From the NCBI GenBank assembly GCA_043782485.1, contig JAYWAL010000083.1, forward strand, positions 1 through 36,250: 36,250 nucleotides of DNA, given 5' to 3'. This DNA is from JANXUC01 sp043782485 (GTDB lineage: Bacteria; Acidobacteriota; Terriglobia; Terriglobales; Acidobacteriaceae). Position numbers and translations under genes: made by a program. Shown here piece after piece: positions 21,852 to 29,349 of this stretch (position 1 is its first letter; each line of letters starts with the position of its first letter). The notes beneath the pieces were generated by a model. That model saw nothing but the letters and a program-made list of their open reading frames with translations. It searched no databases and was not told the DNA's origin.

Positions 21852-23120
21852 TTACTCCCGCTTATAAACCTTCCCATCCTTCATCACAAACTTCACATGC
21901 TCCAGCACGCTGATGTCATCCAGAGGATTCCCCGGCACCGCCACAACATCGGCATACTTCCCCACTTTGATCGACCCCAGCAAGTCCGACTTCCCCAACA
22001 AATCCGCAGCATTGCGCGTCGCCGACTGAATTGCCTGCATCGGCGTCATGCCATAGCGCACCATGAACGCGAACTGTTTCGGCGCGGCGTCGTAAGGGCA
22101 AACACCTGCGTCAGTCCCGAACGACATCTTCACTCCAGCCTTTACGGCCTTCCGAAAGTTCTGCCGCTGCGCCTCGCCCAGCGCTGCATCGTGCTCCAGG
22201 AAGTCTTTCGGCGTTGTCTTGTCGCTCTGGATGCACTCGTCATCGTAAATATCCATGTCGAGGTATGTGCCGTGCTCCTTGGCCAGCGCAATACCTTCGT
22301 CGTCGATCAATGTGGCGTGCTCGACCGACGCCACGCCAGCGCGAATCGCGTTCTTGATTCCCTCAGCGGCGTGGGCATGGGCCTCGACGCGCAGACCAAA
22401 GTGCTTGGCTTCATCGACAACGGCCTGAATCTCCTCAGGCGTAAATTCGATGGTGTTTGGGTTGCTGTCATGCGTCAGCACAGCGCCAGTGGTCAAGATT
22501 TTGATGTGGTCCGCGCCGCTGTGATAGAGCAAACGCACTTTCTGCCGCACTTCCCAGGGACTATTGGCCTCGCCAAAGCGCATGTCTTGAGGCAACTGAA
22601 TGTCCGGAGCCAGCCCAGTCATCGCGCCCGCACCGCCAGTAATGGTGATGTAAGCGCCCGCCACAAACATCCGCGGCCCGACGATATATCCGTTGTTGAT
22701 CGCATCGCGCAGCGCCACGTCATTCAGCGCCCGATACACGCCCACGTCGCGCACAGTGGTAAACCCCGAATCCAGCGTAACCCGTGCATTGGGCACAGAC
22801 TCGAGAACCACCTGCGAGGCGCTTTTCTGAATTTGGTGCAGCGGCTCGCTACCATGCAAGCCGTCAGCCAAGTGCGTATGGCAATCGATCAATCCAGGCA
22901 GCACGGTCATCGACGAAAGGTCTATCACCTCGGCCCCAGCCGGAACAGCCAGGCCCCTGCCCACAGATTCAATCTTGCCATCGCGAATCAAGATGATCTG
23001 GTCCGCCAACAACGCGCCGTCGTCGACGTCCACCATATGCCCGGCCTTAATCGCCGTCACCTGCGCGGACGCCAACCCGCCAAGCAGGACCAACGCCGCC
23101 AAAACCTTCGCCGCTGCCAT
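21852..23120 (-). CDS. Secreted metal-dependent amidohydrolase (imidazolonepropionase/prolidase-like)
   Basis: 422 residues with a signal peptide (about 1-19, ALASAQ cleavage). Metal ligands of the amidohydrolase superfamily are visible: HTH (H81 and H83) in LIDCHTHL, K207 in HIKILTTGAV (probable carboxylated lysine), H248/H250 in VEAHAHA, H268 in VEHATL, and D337 in FGTDAG. The first ~65 residues and the C-terminal LGSIKVGKYADVVAVPGNPL form the small beta-domain. The family cleaves amides and X-Pro or acyl dipeptides. The substrate is unknown, and the location is periplasmic. Its ATG overlaps the GcvT-like stop (TAATG), so translation is coupled to that gene. Confidence 0.9.
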   Translation of the reverse strand: MAAAKVLAALVLLGGLASAQVTAIKAGHMVDVDDGALLADQIILIRDGKIESVGRGLAVPAGAEVIDLSSMTVLPGLIDCHTHLADGLHGSEPLHQIQKSASQVVLESVPNARVTLDSGFTTVRDVGVYRALNDVALRDAINNGYIVGPRMFVAGAYITITGGAGAMTGLAPDIQLPQDMRFGEANSPWEVRQKVRLLYHSGADHIKILTTGAVLTHDSNPNTIEFTPEEIQAVVDEAKHFGLRVEAHAHAAEGIKNAIRAGVASVEHATLIDDEGIALAKEHGTYLDMDIYDDECIQSDKTTPKDFLEHDAALGEAQRQNFRKAVKAGVKMSFGTDAGVCPYDAAPKQFAFMVRYGMTPMQAIQSATRNAADLLGKSDLLGSIKVGKYADVVAVPGNPLDDISVLEHVKFVMKDGKVYKRE

Positions 23121-24337
23121 TACACCGGCACCGCAGTCTTCCGCGCCGGGTTGTAGAACGGCATCGGCACCACCGTAGCCGTGACAGTGTGGCGCACGGC
23201 CTCAACGGTCAACTCCATCTGGAGCTTCGTCCCCAACTGCGCGCATTCCGTCTTCACGCTGCCCAGCGCCAACATCTTCTTCAGCAGCGGAGACCACGAC
23301 GTGGTCGTAGCCTTCCCCGCCTGCTTCCCGCCGTAATAAAGCGGCACGGCCGCGCGCGAAGCGGTCGACGGAATCTGCGGCGCAAGTCCAACGTCGTCAA
23401 ACAGCTTCTCCACGTCGTTCCAGCTAATGTCGAGCCCAACCAGCTGCCGCGCCACGCCTTCCTTCTTGTCCCGCACCAGCGCCGACCGCCCAATAAAGTT
23501 CTCTTTCTCCAAATGCACCATCTTCCCGAATCCCAGCTCATAGGGAGAAAACTTCTGAATCTCGTTCAACGCTTTTTTGGAACTCGTGTAATCCACTTCA
23601 ATCAGCAGCAACCCCGCTTCCACGCGCGCCACATCCAGCGCCAACATCCCCGCCGGATGCAAATCGAACGCCTTGCCTTTCGCCATCAGGGCATCCCAAA
23701 CCTTCACCGCCTCATTCCACGGCACCCAAACTTCATACCCCAAATCGCCCGTATAGCCAGTCCGCGAAATATCCACCGGCACGCCAGCAATCTTCCCGCT
23801 GGTCACGCGGAAGTATTTCAAATTCGCAATGTCCGCATCAGCCACAGCCTTCAACAGACTCGCCGAAGTAGGCCCCTGCAAAGCCAGCGCCGCCGTCTTC
23901 TCCGAGATGTCTTCAATCTCCACATCCATCCCAATCGCATTCTGCCGGAACCACCGCAAGCTGGCATCCGCCGCCGTCCAGCGAAACGTGTTCTCCGCCA
24001 GCCGAGATACCGTTCCGTCGTCAATCACCTTGCCCTGCTCATCGCACCAGCAGCAGTAAATCACCTGCCCAACCTTGACCTTGTTCACGTCGCGCGTGAT
24101 CACGCGGTTCACCAACTTCGCCGCATCCTTGCCCGTGATCACGTACTTGTACAACGGAGAAATATCAATCACCGCCACCGCGTTGCGAATGGCGTTGTAT
24201 TCGTGCTCGTGGTGCATCTCATAGACGCTGGGCGTGTAATAGCCCGACCACTCGCGATAGCTCATGCTGTAACAAAGCGGCAAAGTTCTTTCGTGAAATG
24301 CGGTTCCAATGGGCAAGGGGCTGTCCTTCAACAACAA
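23120..24337 (-). CDS. GcvT-like aminomethyltransferase (folate-dependent)
   Basis: About 405 residues. Family signs are SGYYTPSVYEMHHEHEYNAIRNAVAVIDISPLYKY near the start, LVNRVITRDVNKV, VIYCCWCDEQGKVIDDGTVSRL, ALQGPTSASLL, RTGYTGDLGYEVWVP and ALDVARVEAGLLLIEVDYTSSKKAL. The C-terminal ~110 residues form the glycine-cleavage T-protein beta-barrel (GRSALVRDKKEGVARQLVGLDI). GcvT proteins move a methylene group from aminomethyl-lipoyl H-protein to tetrahydrofolate. Here no gcvH/gcvP neighbour is present, and related proteins act on dimethylglycine or other methylamines. No ATG fits before residue 25 (24265). The family-like residues PLPIGTAFHERT precede it, so a TTG (one of three in a row, 24337-24329) is the probable start. 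Confidence 0.85.
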   Translation of the reverse strand: MLLKDSPLPIGTAFHERTLPLCYSMSYREWSGYYTPSVYEMHHEHEYNAIRNAVAVIDISPLYKYVITGKDAAKLVNRVITRDVNKVKVGQVIYCCWCDEQGKVIDDGTVSRLAENTFRWTAADASLRWFRQNAIGMDVEIEDISEKTAALALQGPTSASLLKAVADADIANLKYFRVTSGKIAGVPVDISRTGYTGDLGYEVWVPWNEAVKVWDALMAKGKAFDLHPAGMLALDVARVEAGLLLIEVDYTSSKKALNEIQKFSPYELGFGKMVHLEKENFIGRSALVRDKKEGVARQLVGLDISWNDVEKLFDDVGLAPQIPSTASRAAVPLYYGGKQAGKATTTSWSPLLKKMLALGSVKTECAQLGTKLQMELTVEAVRHTVTATVVPMPFYNPARKTAVPV

Positions 24338-24445
24338 ATTAACCGAACGCCAGATTATATGGAGATCAGCGCCATTGCGGCAATGGGATCGCCGCCACAC
24401 GGATGGTATTCTTGGCGTCTTATCGAATCGCCAGTGGAGCCAGCC

Positions 24446-25630
24446 ATGAGCCGACACCTCCTCGTAAAACTTGCCATGATCGTTTCTTTCGCAGCCGAAG
24501 CGGGTCTGGCGCAGTCTCCCGTGAGCGCTGAGAAGCCCGATCTTATCCCGCCAAATGACCCTCGCGTCGCCATCATGGGCCGGTTCGAACTCAGAAACGC
24601 TAACACCGCAGAGCGTTTCCGCATCGGCTACCCGGGCGTCACCTTGCGTCTGCGCTTCGAAGGTACGTCGCTCGCGATGCGGGCCAGCACGGATACTCCG
24701 GACAACATATTCGCGGTCATTCTAGACGGAACACAACCACGTCCAGTCCGCTTCCCCACCGGAGAAACCGAACTCCCCTTGGCAGAGGCCCTGCCTCCCG
24801 GCGAACACACCATCGACATCGTGCGCCAGACCGAAACCTGGCTGGGAGTAGTTACAATCGTGGGTTTCCGCCTCTCCCTGGGCGCAAAGCTGCTTACTCC
24901 CGCACCCTGGCCCCGCCGTCGCATGATGTTCATCGGCGATTCTGTCACCTGTGCCGAGGCCATGGAGCGAACGGTACCGGGAACCACCGACCCAGCCGCC
25001 TGGAAGCGTGACCGCGCCACCTCCTGGAATGCCTACAACTCCTACAGCATGCGTCTGGCTCGTACCTTCGATGCCCAAGTCCACCTCGTCTGCTACGGAG
25101 GCCGCGGCTTACTGCGCGATTGGGAAAACCATCGCAACGTCCTCAACGCACCGCAGTTTTTTAACCTCGCGGTTCCAGATGAGCCGAAACCGAATGACCC
25201 GAAACTAGATGATCCGAAGGCTGCTGCGAATGCTCCAGTCTGGCAACACGCCTCATACGTGCCTGACGTGGTGGTCGTCTCTCTCGGCACCAACGATTTC
25301 GCTCTCGAAATCCCGGCCTTCCCCCTGCGCGAGGAATGGGTCGCAACCTACGTCCGCTTCGTCCACACCATCCGCAGCGCATATCCCGGAGCGCACGTGA
25401 TTTTGACCGAAGGTCCCCTCGTCAACGACCACGACCCAGCCCGCCCGCAGAAGACCGTCTTGAACAGCTACCTTCAGGAAATCGCCGCCCGCCTAGCAGA
25501 CCCCCGCGTTCAGGTCTTCCCTTCCCGTCACTACCCCGGCGATCCCACCGACGCCCACCCCACCGCCGAGCAGCACGAGGCGATGGTGCGCGATTTGGAA
25601 CCCGCGATAAGGGAGGCTGCGGGGTGGTAA
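24446..25630 (+). CDS. Secreted SGNH/GDSL esterase, CE2-like (two-domain)
   Basis: 394 residues from the ATG at 24446. A signal peptide (about 1-22, AEAGLA) is followed by a beta-rich N-domain (about 40-150: IMGRFELRNANTAERFRIGYPGVTL...LRFEGTSLAMRA). The SGNH hydrolase domain follows from 155. Catalytic blocks are FIGDSVT (S166), the GGRG loop (218-221), SLGTNDF (N283) and DAHPT (D369, H371). This jelly-roll-plus-SGNH plan is that of CE2 acetyl-xylan esterases, so a periplasmic or extracellular deacetylase of plant polysaccharides is likely. Residues 245-258 carry an acidic/Pro-rich near-repeat, DEPKPN-DPKLD-DPK, between blocks II and III. The start is divergent from the GcvT-like gene. Confidence 0.9.
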   Translation: MSRHLLVKLAMIVSFAAEAGLAQSPVSAEKPDLIPPNDPRVAIMGRFELRNANTAERFRIGYPGVTLRLRFEGTSLAMRASTDTPDNIFAVILDGTQPRPVRFPTGETELPLAEALPPGEHTIDIVRQTETWLGVVTIVGFRLSLGAKLLTPAPWPRRRMMFIGDSVTCAEAMERTVPGTTDPAAWKRDRATSWNAYNSYSMRLARTFDAQVHLVCYGGRGLLRDWENHRNVLNAPQFFNLAVPDEPKPNDPKLDDPKAAANAPVWQHASYVPDVVVVSLGTNDFALEIPAFPLREEWVATYVRFVHTIRSAYPGAHVILTEGPLVNDHDPARPQKTVLNSYLQEIAARLADPRVQVFPSRHYPGDPTDAHPTAEQHEAMVRDLEPAIREAAGW

Positions 25631-25718
25631 ACGAGCGCCGTGCCTGGGAGCGAGCTGGAGTAAATGCCAACTGCGCCAGACGGACAAGCTCGGGCGGCTC
25701 GGCGGGCATCTTCTGGGC

Positions 25719-25740
25719 GCACGGGCGGGGACGCCCGTGC
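25719..25740 (+). repeat. Short palindromic repeat (hairpin)
   Basis: GCACGGGCG (25719-25727) and CGCCCGTGC (25732-25740) form a perfect 9-bp stem with a GGGA loop in the gap before asd. A similar G-rich hairpin lies at 6084-6105, before the secreted aminopeptidase, as a weaker relative. It is short and has no T-run. Confidence 0.6.
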
Positions 25741-25757
25741 CTCCATCACCATTGTTG

Positions 25758-25763
25758 TAAAAT
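25758..25763 (+). promoter_or_regulatory. -10 box adjacent to asd start (leaderless type)
   Basis: TAAAAT ends 6 bases before the GTG at 25770. There is no Shine-Dalgarno, and no convincing -35 box. Same spacing as before dapB. Confidence 0.4.
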
Positions 25764-25769
25764 TTCCGT

Positions 25770-26837
25770 GTGGCCGCTGAAAACAAAAAAACTCCTGTAG
25801 GCATTCTCGGCGCGACCGGCGTGGTGGGTCAGCGCTTTATCCAATTGCTGGAAAATCATCCTTGGTTTGAGGTGGCGTGGCTGGCGGCATCGGACCGGTC
25901 GGAGGGTAAGTTGTATGGCGAGGCGGTGCGGTGGCGCGTGAAGACGGAGCTGCCGGAGCGAATTGCTGGGATGAAAATGTCTCCGGCGAACAGCACGAGC
26001 GGCGCGCCGAGGGTGATTTTTGCGGCCTTGGATGCTTCGATTGCCGCCGAGCTGGAGCCTTTGTTTGCAGAGGCCGGGTGCGCGGTGGTTTCGAATTCGA
26101 GTGCGTTCCGGATGCAGAGCGATGTGCCGCTGGTGATTCCGGAAGTGAATCCCGAGCACTTGAAGCTAATTGACACGCAATCGTGGCGGACGAAGTCAGG
26201 CGGGTTTATTGTGACCAACGCCAACTGTTCGGCCATTGGTTTGGTTCTGGCCTTGGCACCCTTACAGAAAGCATTTGGCTTGCAAACGGTAATGGTTACC
26301 ACGATGCAGGCGGTGAGCGGGGCGGGTTATCCTGGTGTTCCGTCTTTGGACATTCTTGGCAATGTAGTGCCCTACATTGCCAAGGAAGAAGAAAAGATGG
26401 AAGAAGAGACGCAGAAAATTCTGGGACAGCTTTCCGGGTCGACTGTTACTCCGGCGGCGTTTGGCATGAGTGCGCATTGCAATCGCGTGGCTGTGGAAGA
26501 TGGGCACACAGAATCAATCACGGTGAAGCTAGGAAGATCTGCGAAGGCGGAAGAGATTATCGCGGCGTGGAATTCGTATCGTGGAATTGCGCAGGAGTTG
26601 AAGTTGCCGACGGCTCCGGCGCAGCCTGTCTTTTATATGACGGCTCCGGACCGTCCGCAGCCGCGGTTGGATGTGGATCGCGGCGGCGGCATGACGACGA
26701 GCGTCGGTCGGTTGCGGGCTTGCAAAGTTCTGGACTGGAAATTCACGGTGCTTTCGCACAACGTGATTCGCGGGGCGGCTGGGGCGGCGGTGCTGAATGG
26801 GGAGTTGCTCCGGGCGCAGGGATATTTGCCGTCGTGA
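25770..26837 (+). CDS. asd: Aspartate-semialdehyde dehydrogenase
   Basis: 355 residues. It reduces aspartyl-phosphate to aspartate semialdehyde with NADPH, the branch point to lysine/DAP and to threonine/methionine. The N-terminal GILGATGVVGQRF (11-23) is the nucleotide-binding loop. The active-site cysteine is C153 in TNANCSAIG, with AFGMSAHCNRVAVEDGHTE (R239 and H246) as substrate arginine and base histidine. The phrase MQAVSGAGYPGVPSLDI and the length suggest the archaeal/fungal-like subgroup rather than the shorter E. coli type. The start is GTG (25770); no in-frame ATG precedes the Rossmann motif. It is the first gene of the lysine cluster; lysC follows after a 10-base gap. Confidence 0.97.
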   Translation: MAAENKKTPVGILGATGVVGQRFIQLLENHPWFEVAWLAASDRSEGKLYGEAVRWRVKTELPERIAGMKMSPANSTSGAPRVIFAALDASIAAELEPLFAEAGCAVVSNSSAFRMQSDVPLVIPEVNPEHLKLIDTQSWRTKSGGFIVTNANCSAIGLVLALAPLQKAFGLQTVMVTTMQAVSGAGYPGVPSLDILGNVVPYIAKEEEKMEEETQKILGQLSGSTVTPAAFGMSAHCNRVAVEDGHTESITVKLGRSAKAEEIIAAWNSYRGIAQELKLPTAPAQPVFYMTAPDRPQPRLDVDRGGGMTTSVGRLRACKVLDWKFTVLSHNVIRGAAGAAVLNGELLRAQGYLPS

Positions 26838-26847
26838 TTACCTTCCA

Positions 26848-28221
26848 ATGATCGTGATGAAGTTCGGCGGCACGTCGGTGCAGGACGCGGCGGCGATTGA
26901 TCGCGCGGCTGCGATTGTGCGCGTTAGGCTGGCCGAAAAGCCTGTCGTGGTGGTGAGCGCGTTGTCCAAGGTGACGGATGCGCTGCTGGCCACGGGTCGC
27001 GCGGCGGGCGACGGCCACCGTGAGGATGCGCTGAATTTGGCGCGGAGTCTGCGTGAAAGACACTACAACACCGCGAGCGAACTGCTGGGCACCAGCGTAT
27101 TCACGGGCTTTCATGCGGAACTCGAAGCGGAGTTCGATGCTTTAGATGAGCTGCTGCGCGGGATTGCGGCGGTTGGGGAAATCACGCCACGAACGAGCGA
27201 TCTGGTCGTTTCTTTTGGAGAACGACTGTCCAGCCGGATCGTGGCCTCGACCTTGCAGGCGCGGGGAATGGACGCTGTGCATGTGGATGCGCGCGACGTG
27301 CTGGTCACCGACGAGACCCACATGCGCGCTGTCCCGCAGTTTGAAGAGACTTACGAGCGACTTCAACGGCGGGTACGGCCCCTTGTCGACGAAGGCCATG
27401 TGCCGGTCATGGGCGGATTTATTGGCGCTACGCGCAAGGGCGTAACGACGACGATTGGGCGTGGAGGGAGTGATTTTTCCGCGGCCATCGCTGGAGCTGG
27501 ACTTGAGGCTAGCCGCATTGAGATTTGGACGGATGTCGATGGCATGATGACGACTGATCCGAATCTGGTGCCCGAGGCTCGACGCATTAAGGTCATCAGT
27601 TTTGAAGAGGCGGCGGAGCTGGCGTATTTCGGGGCCAAGGTGCTGCATCCGGCTACGGTGTTGCCCGCGGTGCAGCGAAATATTCCGGTGTATGTGCGGA
27701 ATTCGCGCAATCCCCGGTGCGAGGGGACCTGCGTGCAGGCGACTGCGCCTGCGTGCCGCAATGTGTTTAAGGCGATAGCGGTGAAAAAGCGTGTGAACCT
27801 GGTGGATGTGGCGGCAGCGCGGAGTCTTTCCACGCAGGGGTTCTTGCGTTCTATTTTTGATACATTCGACAAGCACAACCTCGCCGTCGACGCCGTGTCC
27901 ATTTCCGGCGTTAGCGTTTCGCTTACTGTAGATTCGAGCGAGGGTATTCCGGCGCTGGCGGCGGATCTTGGCAAGTTGGCGGATGTGAAGTATGAAGGCA
28001 AGAAGGCGCTAGTCTGTCTGGTAGGGGAAAACATTCGCGAGACACCGGGCATTGTGGCGAAGGTCTTTGGCGCGCTGGGCAACATTAAAGTGCGGATGAT
28101 TTCTCAGGGGGCGTCGGAGATCAATCTGACGTTTGTGGTGGAAGAGGACGACATGGTGGATGTAGTGCGGCGGTTGCATCGGGAGTTTTTCTCGGAGTTG
28201 GATCCCGCGGTGTTTGCTTGA
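26848..28221 (+). CDS. lysC: Aspartate kinase (ACT-regulated)
   Basis: 457 residues. Aspartokinase makes aspartyl-phosphate, the first committed step to lysine, threonine and methionine. Signatures are MKFGGTSVQDAAAI at the N-terminus, VVVVSALSKVTDAL, GFIGATRKGVTTTIGRGGSDFSAA, and EIWTDVDGMMTTDPNLVPEARRI. The tail (about 300-457) has two ACT-type units: VNLVDVAAARSLSTQGFLRSIFDTFDKHNL and VCLVGENIRETPGIVAKVFGALGNI. These normally bind lysine or threonine for feedback inhibition. The ATG at 26848 has another in-frame ATG 9 bases later (26857) that is also possible. The gene is 10 bases after asd, so they are one unit. A repeat-rich 265-base gap separates it from dapB. Confidence 0.97.
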   Translation: MIVMKFGGTSVQDAAAIDRAAAIVRVRLAEKPVVVVSALSKVTDALLATGRAAGDGHREDALNLARSLRERHYNTASELLGTSVFTGFHAELEAEFDALDELLRGIAAVGEITPRTSDLVVSFGERLSSRIVASTLQARGMDAVHVDARDVLVTDETHMRAVPQFEETYERLQRRVRPLVDEGHVPVMGGFIGATRKGVTTTIGRGGSDFSAAIAGAGLEASRIEIWTDVDGMMTTDPNLVPEARRIKVISFEEAAELAYFGAKVLHPATVLPAVQRNIPVYVRNSRNPRCEGTCVQATAPACRNVFKAIAVKKRVNLVDVAAARSLSTQGFLRSIFDTFDKHNLAVDAVSISGVSVSLTVDSSEGIPALAADLGKLADVKYEGKKALVCLVGENIRETPGIVAKVFGALGNIKVRMISQGASEINLTFVVEEDDMVDVVRRLHREFFSELDPAVFA

Positions 28222-28280
28222 AACGATTCAGAAGCCAGACCTAAAATAACAGCCCGTGGCAGAAGTAGGATTCGTATCAG

Positions 28281-28300
28281 GCCACCGCTTCAGCGGTGGC
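28281..28300 (+). repeat. Palindromic repeat GCCACCGC-TTCA-GCGGTGGC
   Basis: GCCACCGCT (28281-28289) and AGCGGTGGC (28292-28300) are perfect complements. A second hairpin, CGCC-TTCA-GGCG, lies just after at about 28323-28334. The pair lies 60 bases after the lysC stop. They could end transcription of asd-lysC, but the T-richness that follows (GTTGCTTTGTTTTG) is only moderate. Confidence 0.55.
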
Positions 28301-28420
28301 GTAAGTTGCTTTGTTTTGACTTCGCCTTCAGGCGCTGGATTTTGAACTCCGATTTTTACCACAGGCTGCCAATCTAAGCTCGGGGCTGCCGTTAGCGCGA
28401 ACCAACCAAACTCTCCGGCA

Positions 28421-28448
28421 GGGATCCTTCGACTACGCTCAGGATGAC
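28421..28448 (+). repeat. Dispersed repeat, 'CCTTCGACT-CGCTCAGG' family, uninterrupted copy
   Basis: CCTTCGACTACGCTCAGGATGAC at 28426-28448 lies in the gap before dapB. It is the reference uninterrupted form against which the copy at 4342-4400 shows a 32-base hairpin insertion. The dapB -35 candidate begins just after it. Confidence 0.72.
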
Positions 28449-28450
28449 AG

Positions 28451-28480
28451 TTGGGAGGGAACCCCAGAGAGATTTACAAT
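28451..28480 (+). promoter_or_regulatory. Candidate dapB promoter, leaderless type
   Basis: TTGGGA at 28451-28456 and TACAAT at 28475-28480 are 18 bases apart. TACAAT ends 6 bases before the ATG at 28487, so the message would be leaderless. There is no ribosome site. Confidence 0.45.
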
Positions 28481-28486
28481 TTCAGG

Positions 28487-29167
28487 ATGCGATTTCTTCT
28501 TTTAGGCGTGGGCAAAACCGGTTCACTGGTGGCTGAGGTTGCGTGCGACCGGCATCACGAGGTGGAACCCGTACGATCAGCGGAGAACCCGCGTGGGGCC
28601 GCGTTAACTGCGGAGAGATTGCGCGGAATTGATGCGGTGATCGACTTCACCACTCCGGACGCGGTCATGGAGAATATCGCCGCGTGCGTGAGAGTGGGTG
28701 CGCCTTTGGTGGTGGGAACAACTGGTTGGTACGACCGGCTACCGGAAGTGCGGGCGATGGTTGAGAACAGCGGCACCGGCTTTGTGTTTGGTGCGAACTT
28801 CTCCGTCGGCGTAAATCTTTTTCTGGAACTTGCGCGGACGGCTTCCAGTGCGACGCAGCATGGGTATACAGGGCAGATTTTTGAGCGGCACCATGTGCAT
28901 AAGAAAGATGCACCGTCGGGGACGGCAATTGCGATTCAGAACGCCATTCGCGGGACTTGCGGGCAGGAGATAGAGATTACTTCGTTTCGCGAAGGAGAAG
29001 TTGTGGGACTACACGAGGTGATTTTGGATTCTCCGTTTGACCGGATTTATCTTTGCCATGATGCGAAGTCACGGAGGGGGTTTGCCGAGGGGGCGGTGCG
29101 GGCGACGGAATGGATTATGGGGAAGAAAGGGTTTTTTGATTTTAAGGATATTTGGCGGGAGGTTTAA
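28487..29167 (+). CDS. dapB: Dihydrodipicolinate reductase, compact form
   Basis: 226 residues from ATG 28487; an open frame from 28451 would add 12 residues across the promoter. It reduces the DapA product (HTPA) to tetrahydrodipicolinate with NAD(P)H. The coenzyme loop is LLLGVGKTGS (G8, G10, G13). Catalysis and substrate binding are in FERHHVHKKDAPSGTA (H135-H136, K140), a near-invariant DapB signature. At 226 residues it is shorter than the usual ~265, because the stretch between the coenzyme loop and IDFTTPDAV (about 22-47) is reduced. The catalytic part is intact. dapA follows 182 bases downstream, across a gap with two hairpins. Confidence 0.95.
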   Translation: MRFLLLGVGKTGSLVAEVACDRHHEVEPVRSAENPRGAALTAERLRGIDAVIDFTTPDAVMENIAACVRVGAPLVVGTTGWYDRLPEVRAMVENSGTGFVFGANFSVGVNLFLELARTASSATQHGYTGQIFERHHVHKKDAPSGTAIAIQNAIRGTCGQEIEITSFREGEVVGLHEVILDSPFDRIYLCHDAKSRRGFAEGAVRATEWIMGKKGFFDFKDIWREV

Positions 29168-29175
29168 AGGCTTCG

Positions 29176-29228
29176 GCGGAGCGTTGCTCCGCTGGGCAGG
29201 CGAGGGCGCCTGCCCCTACGTTGGCGCG
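29176..29228 (+). repeat. Two adjacent hairpins, GGCAGGCG repeat family copy 1
   Basis: GCGGAGC-GTT-GCTCCGC (29176-29192) is followed at once by GGGCAGGCG-AGGG-CGCCTGCCC (29194-29215) and CCTACGTTGGCGCGG. The second hairpin plus tail is nearly repeated at 31337-31370. It starts 9 bases after the dapB stop. Confidence 0.65.
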
Positions 29229-29349
29229 GGCGAAGCGGAAAGTTGCGCCTGCACTCCGCGGGCGATATTCTGGCTCTACCAACTTTGAACAATTGGCGGC
29301 GAAATGCAGAGCGGGAGCTCACCTTGCGCCAGCCGGATCGGTCGCTGGA

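Noticed and set aside
21897..23156. 419-residue plus-strand open frame opposite the amidohydrolase
   Set aside because: His/Arg-rich shadow frame; the minus strand has a signal peptide and all metal ligands.
23189..24445. Long 5' extension of the SGNH esterase frame
   Set aside because: It is Arg/Pro/His-rich antisense of the GcvT-like gene. The signal peptide starts at 24446, so the true gene begins there.
25631..26847. Lysine riboswitch before asd or lysC
   Set aside because: The asd gap is 139 bases with a simple 9-bp hairpin, and lysC follows asd by 10 bases. There is no room or conserved-core pattern for the large lysine aptamer.
28261..28340. Rho-independent terminator after lysC
   Set aside because: The hairpin is perfect but followed by only a moderately T-rich stretch. 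Because similar palindromes are dispersed, it is listed as a repeat, not a terminator.
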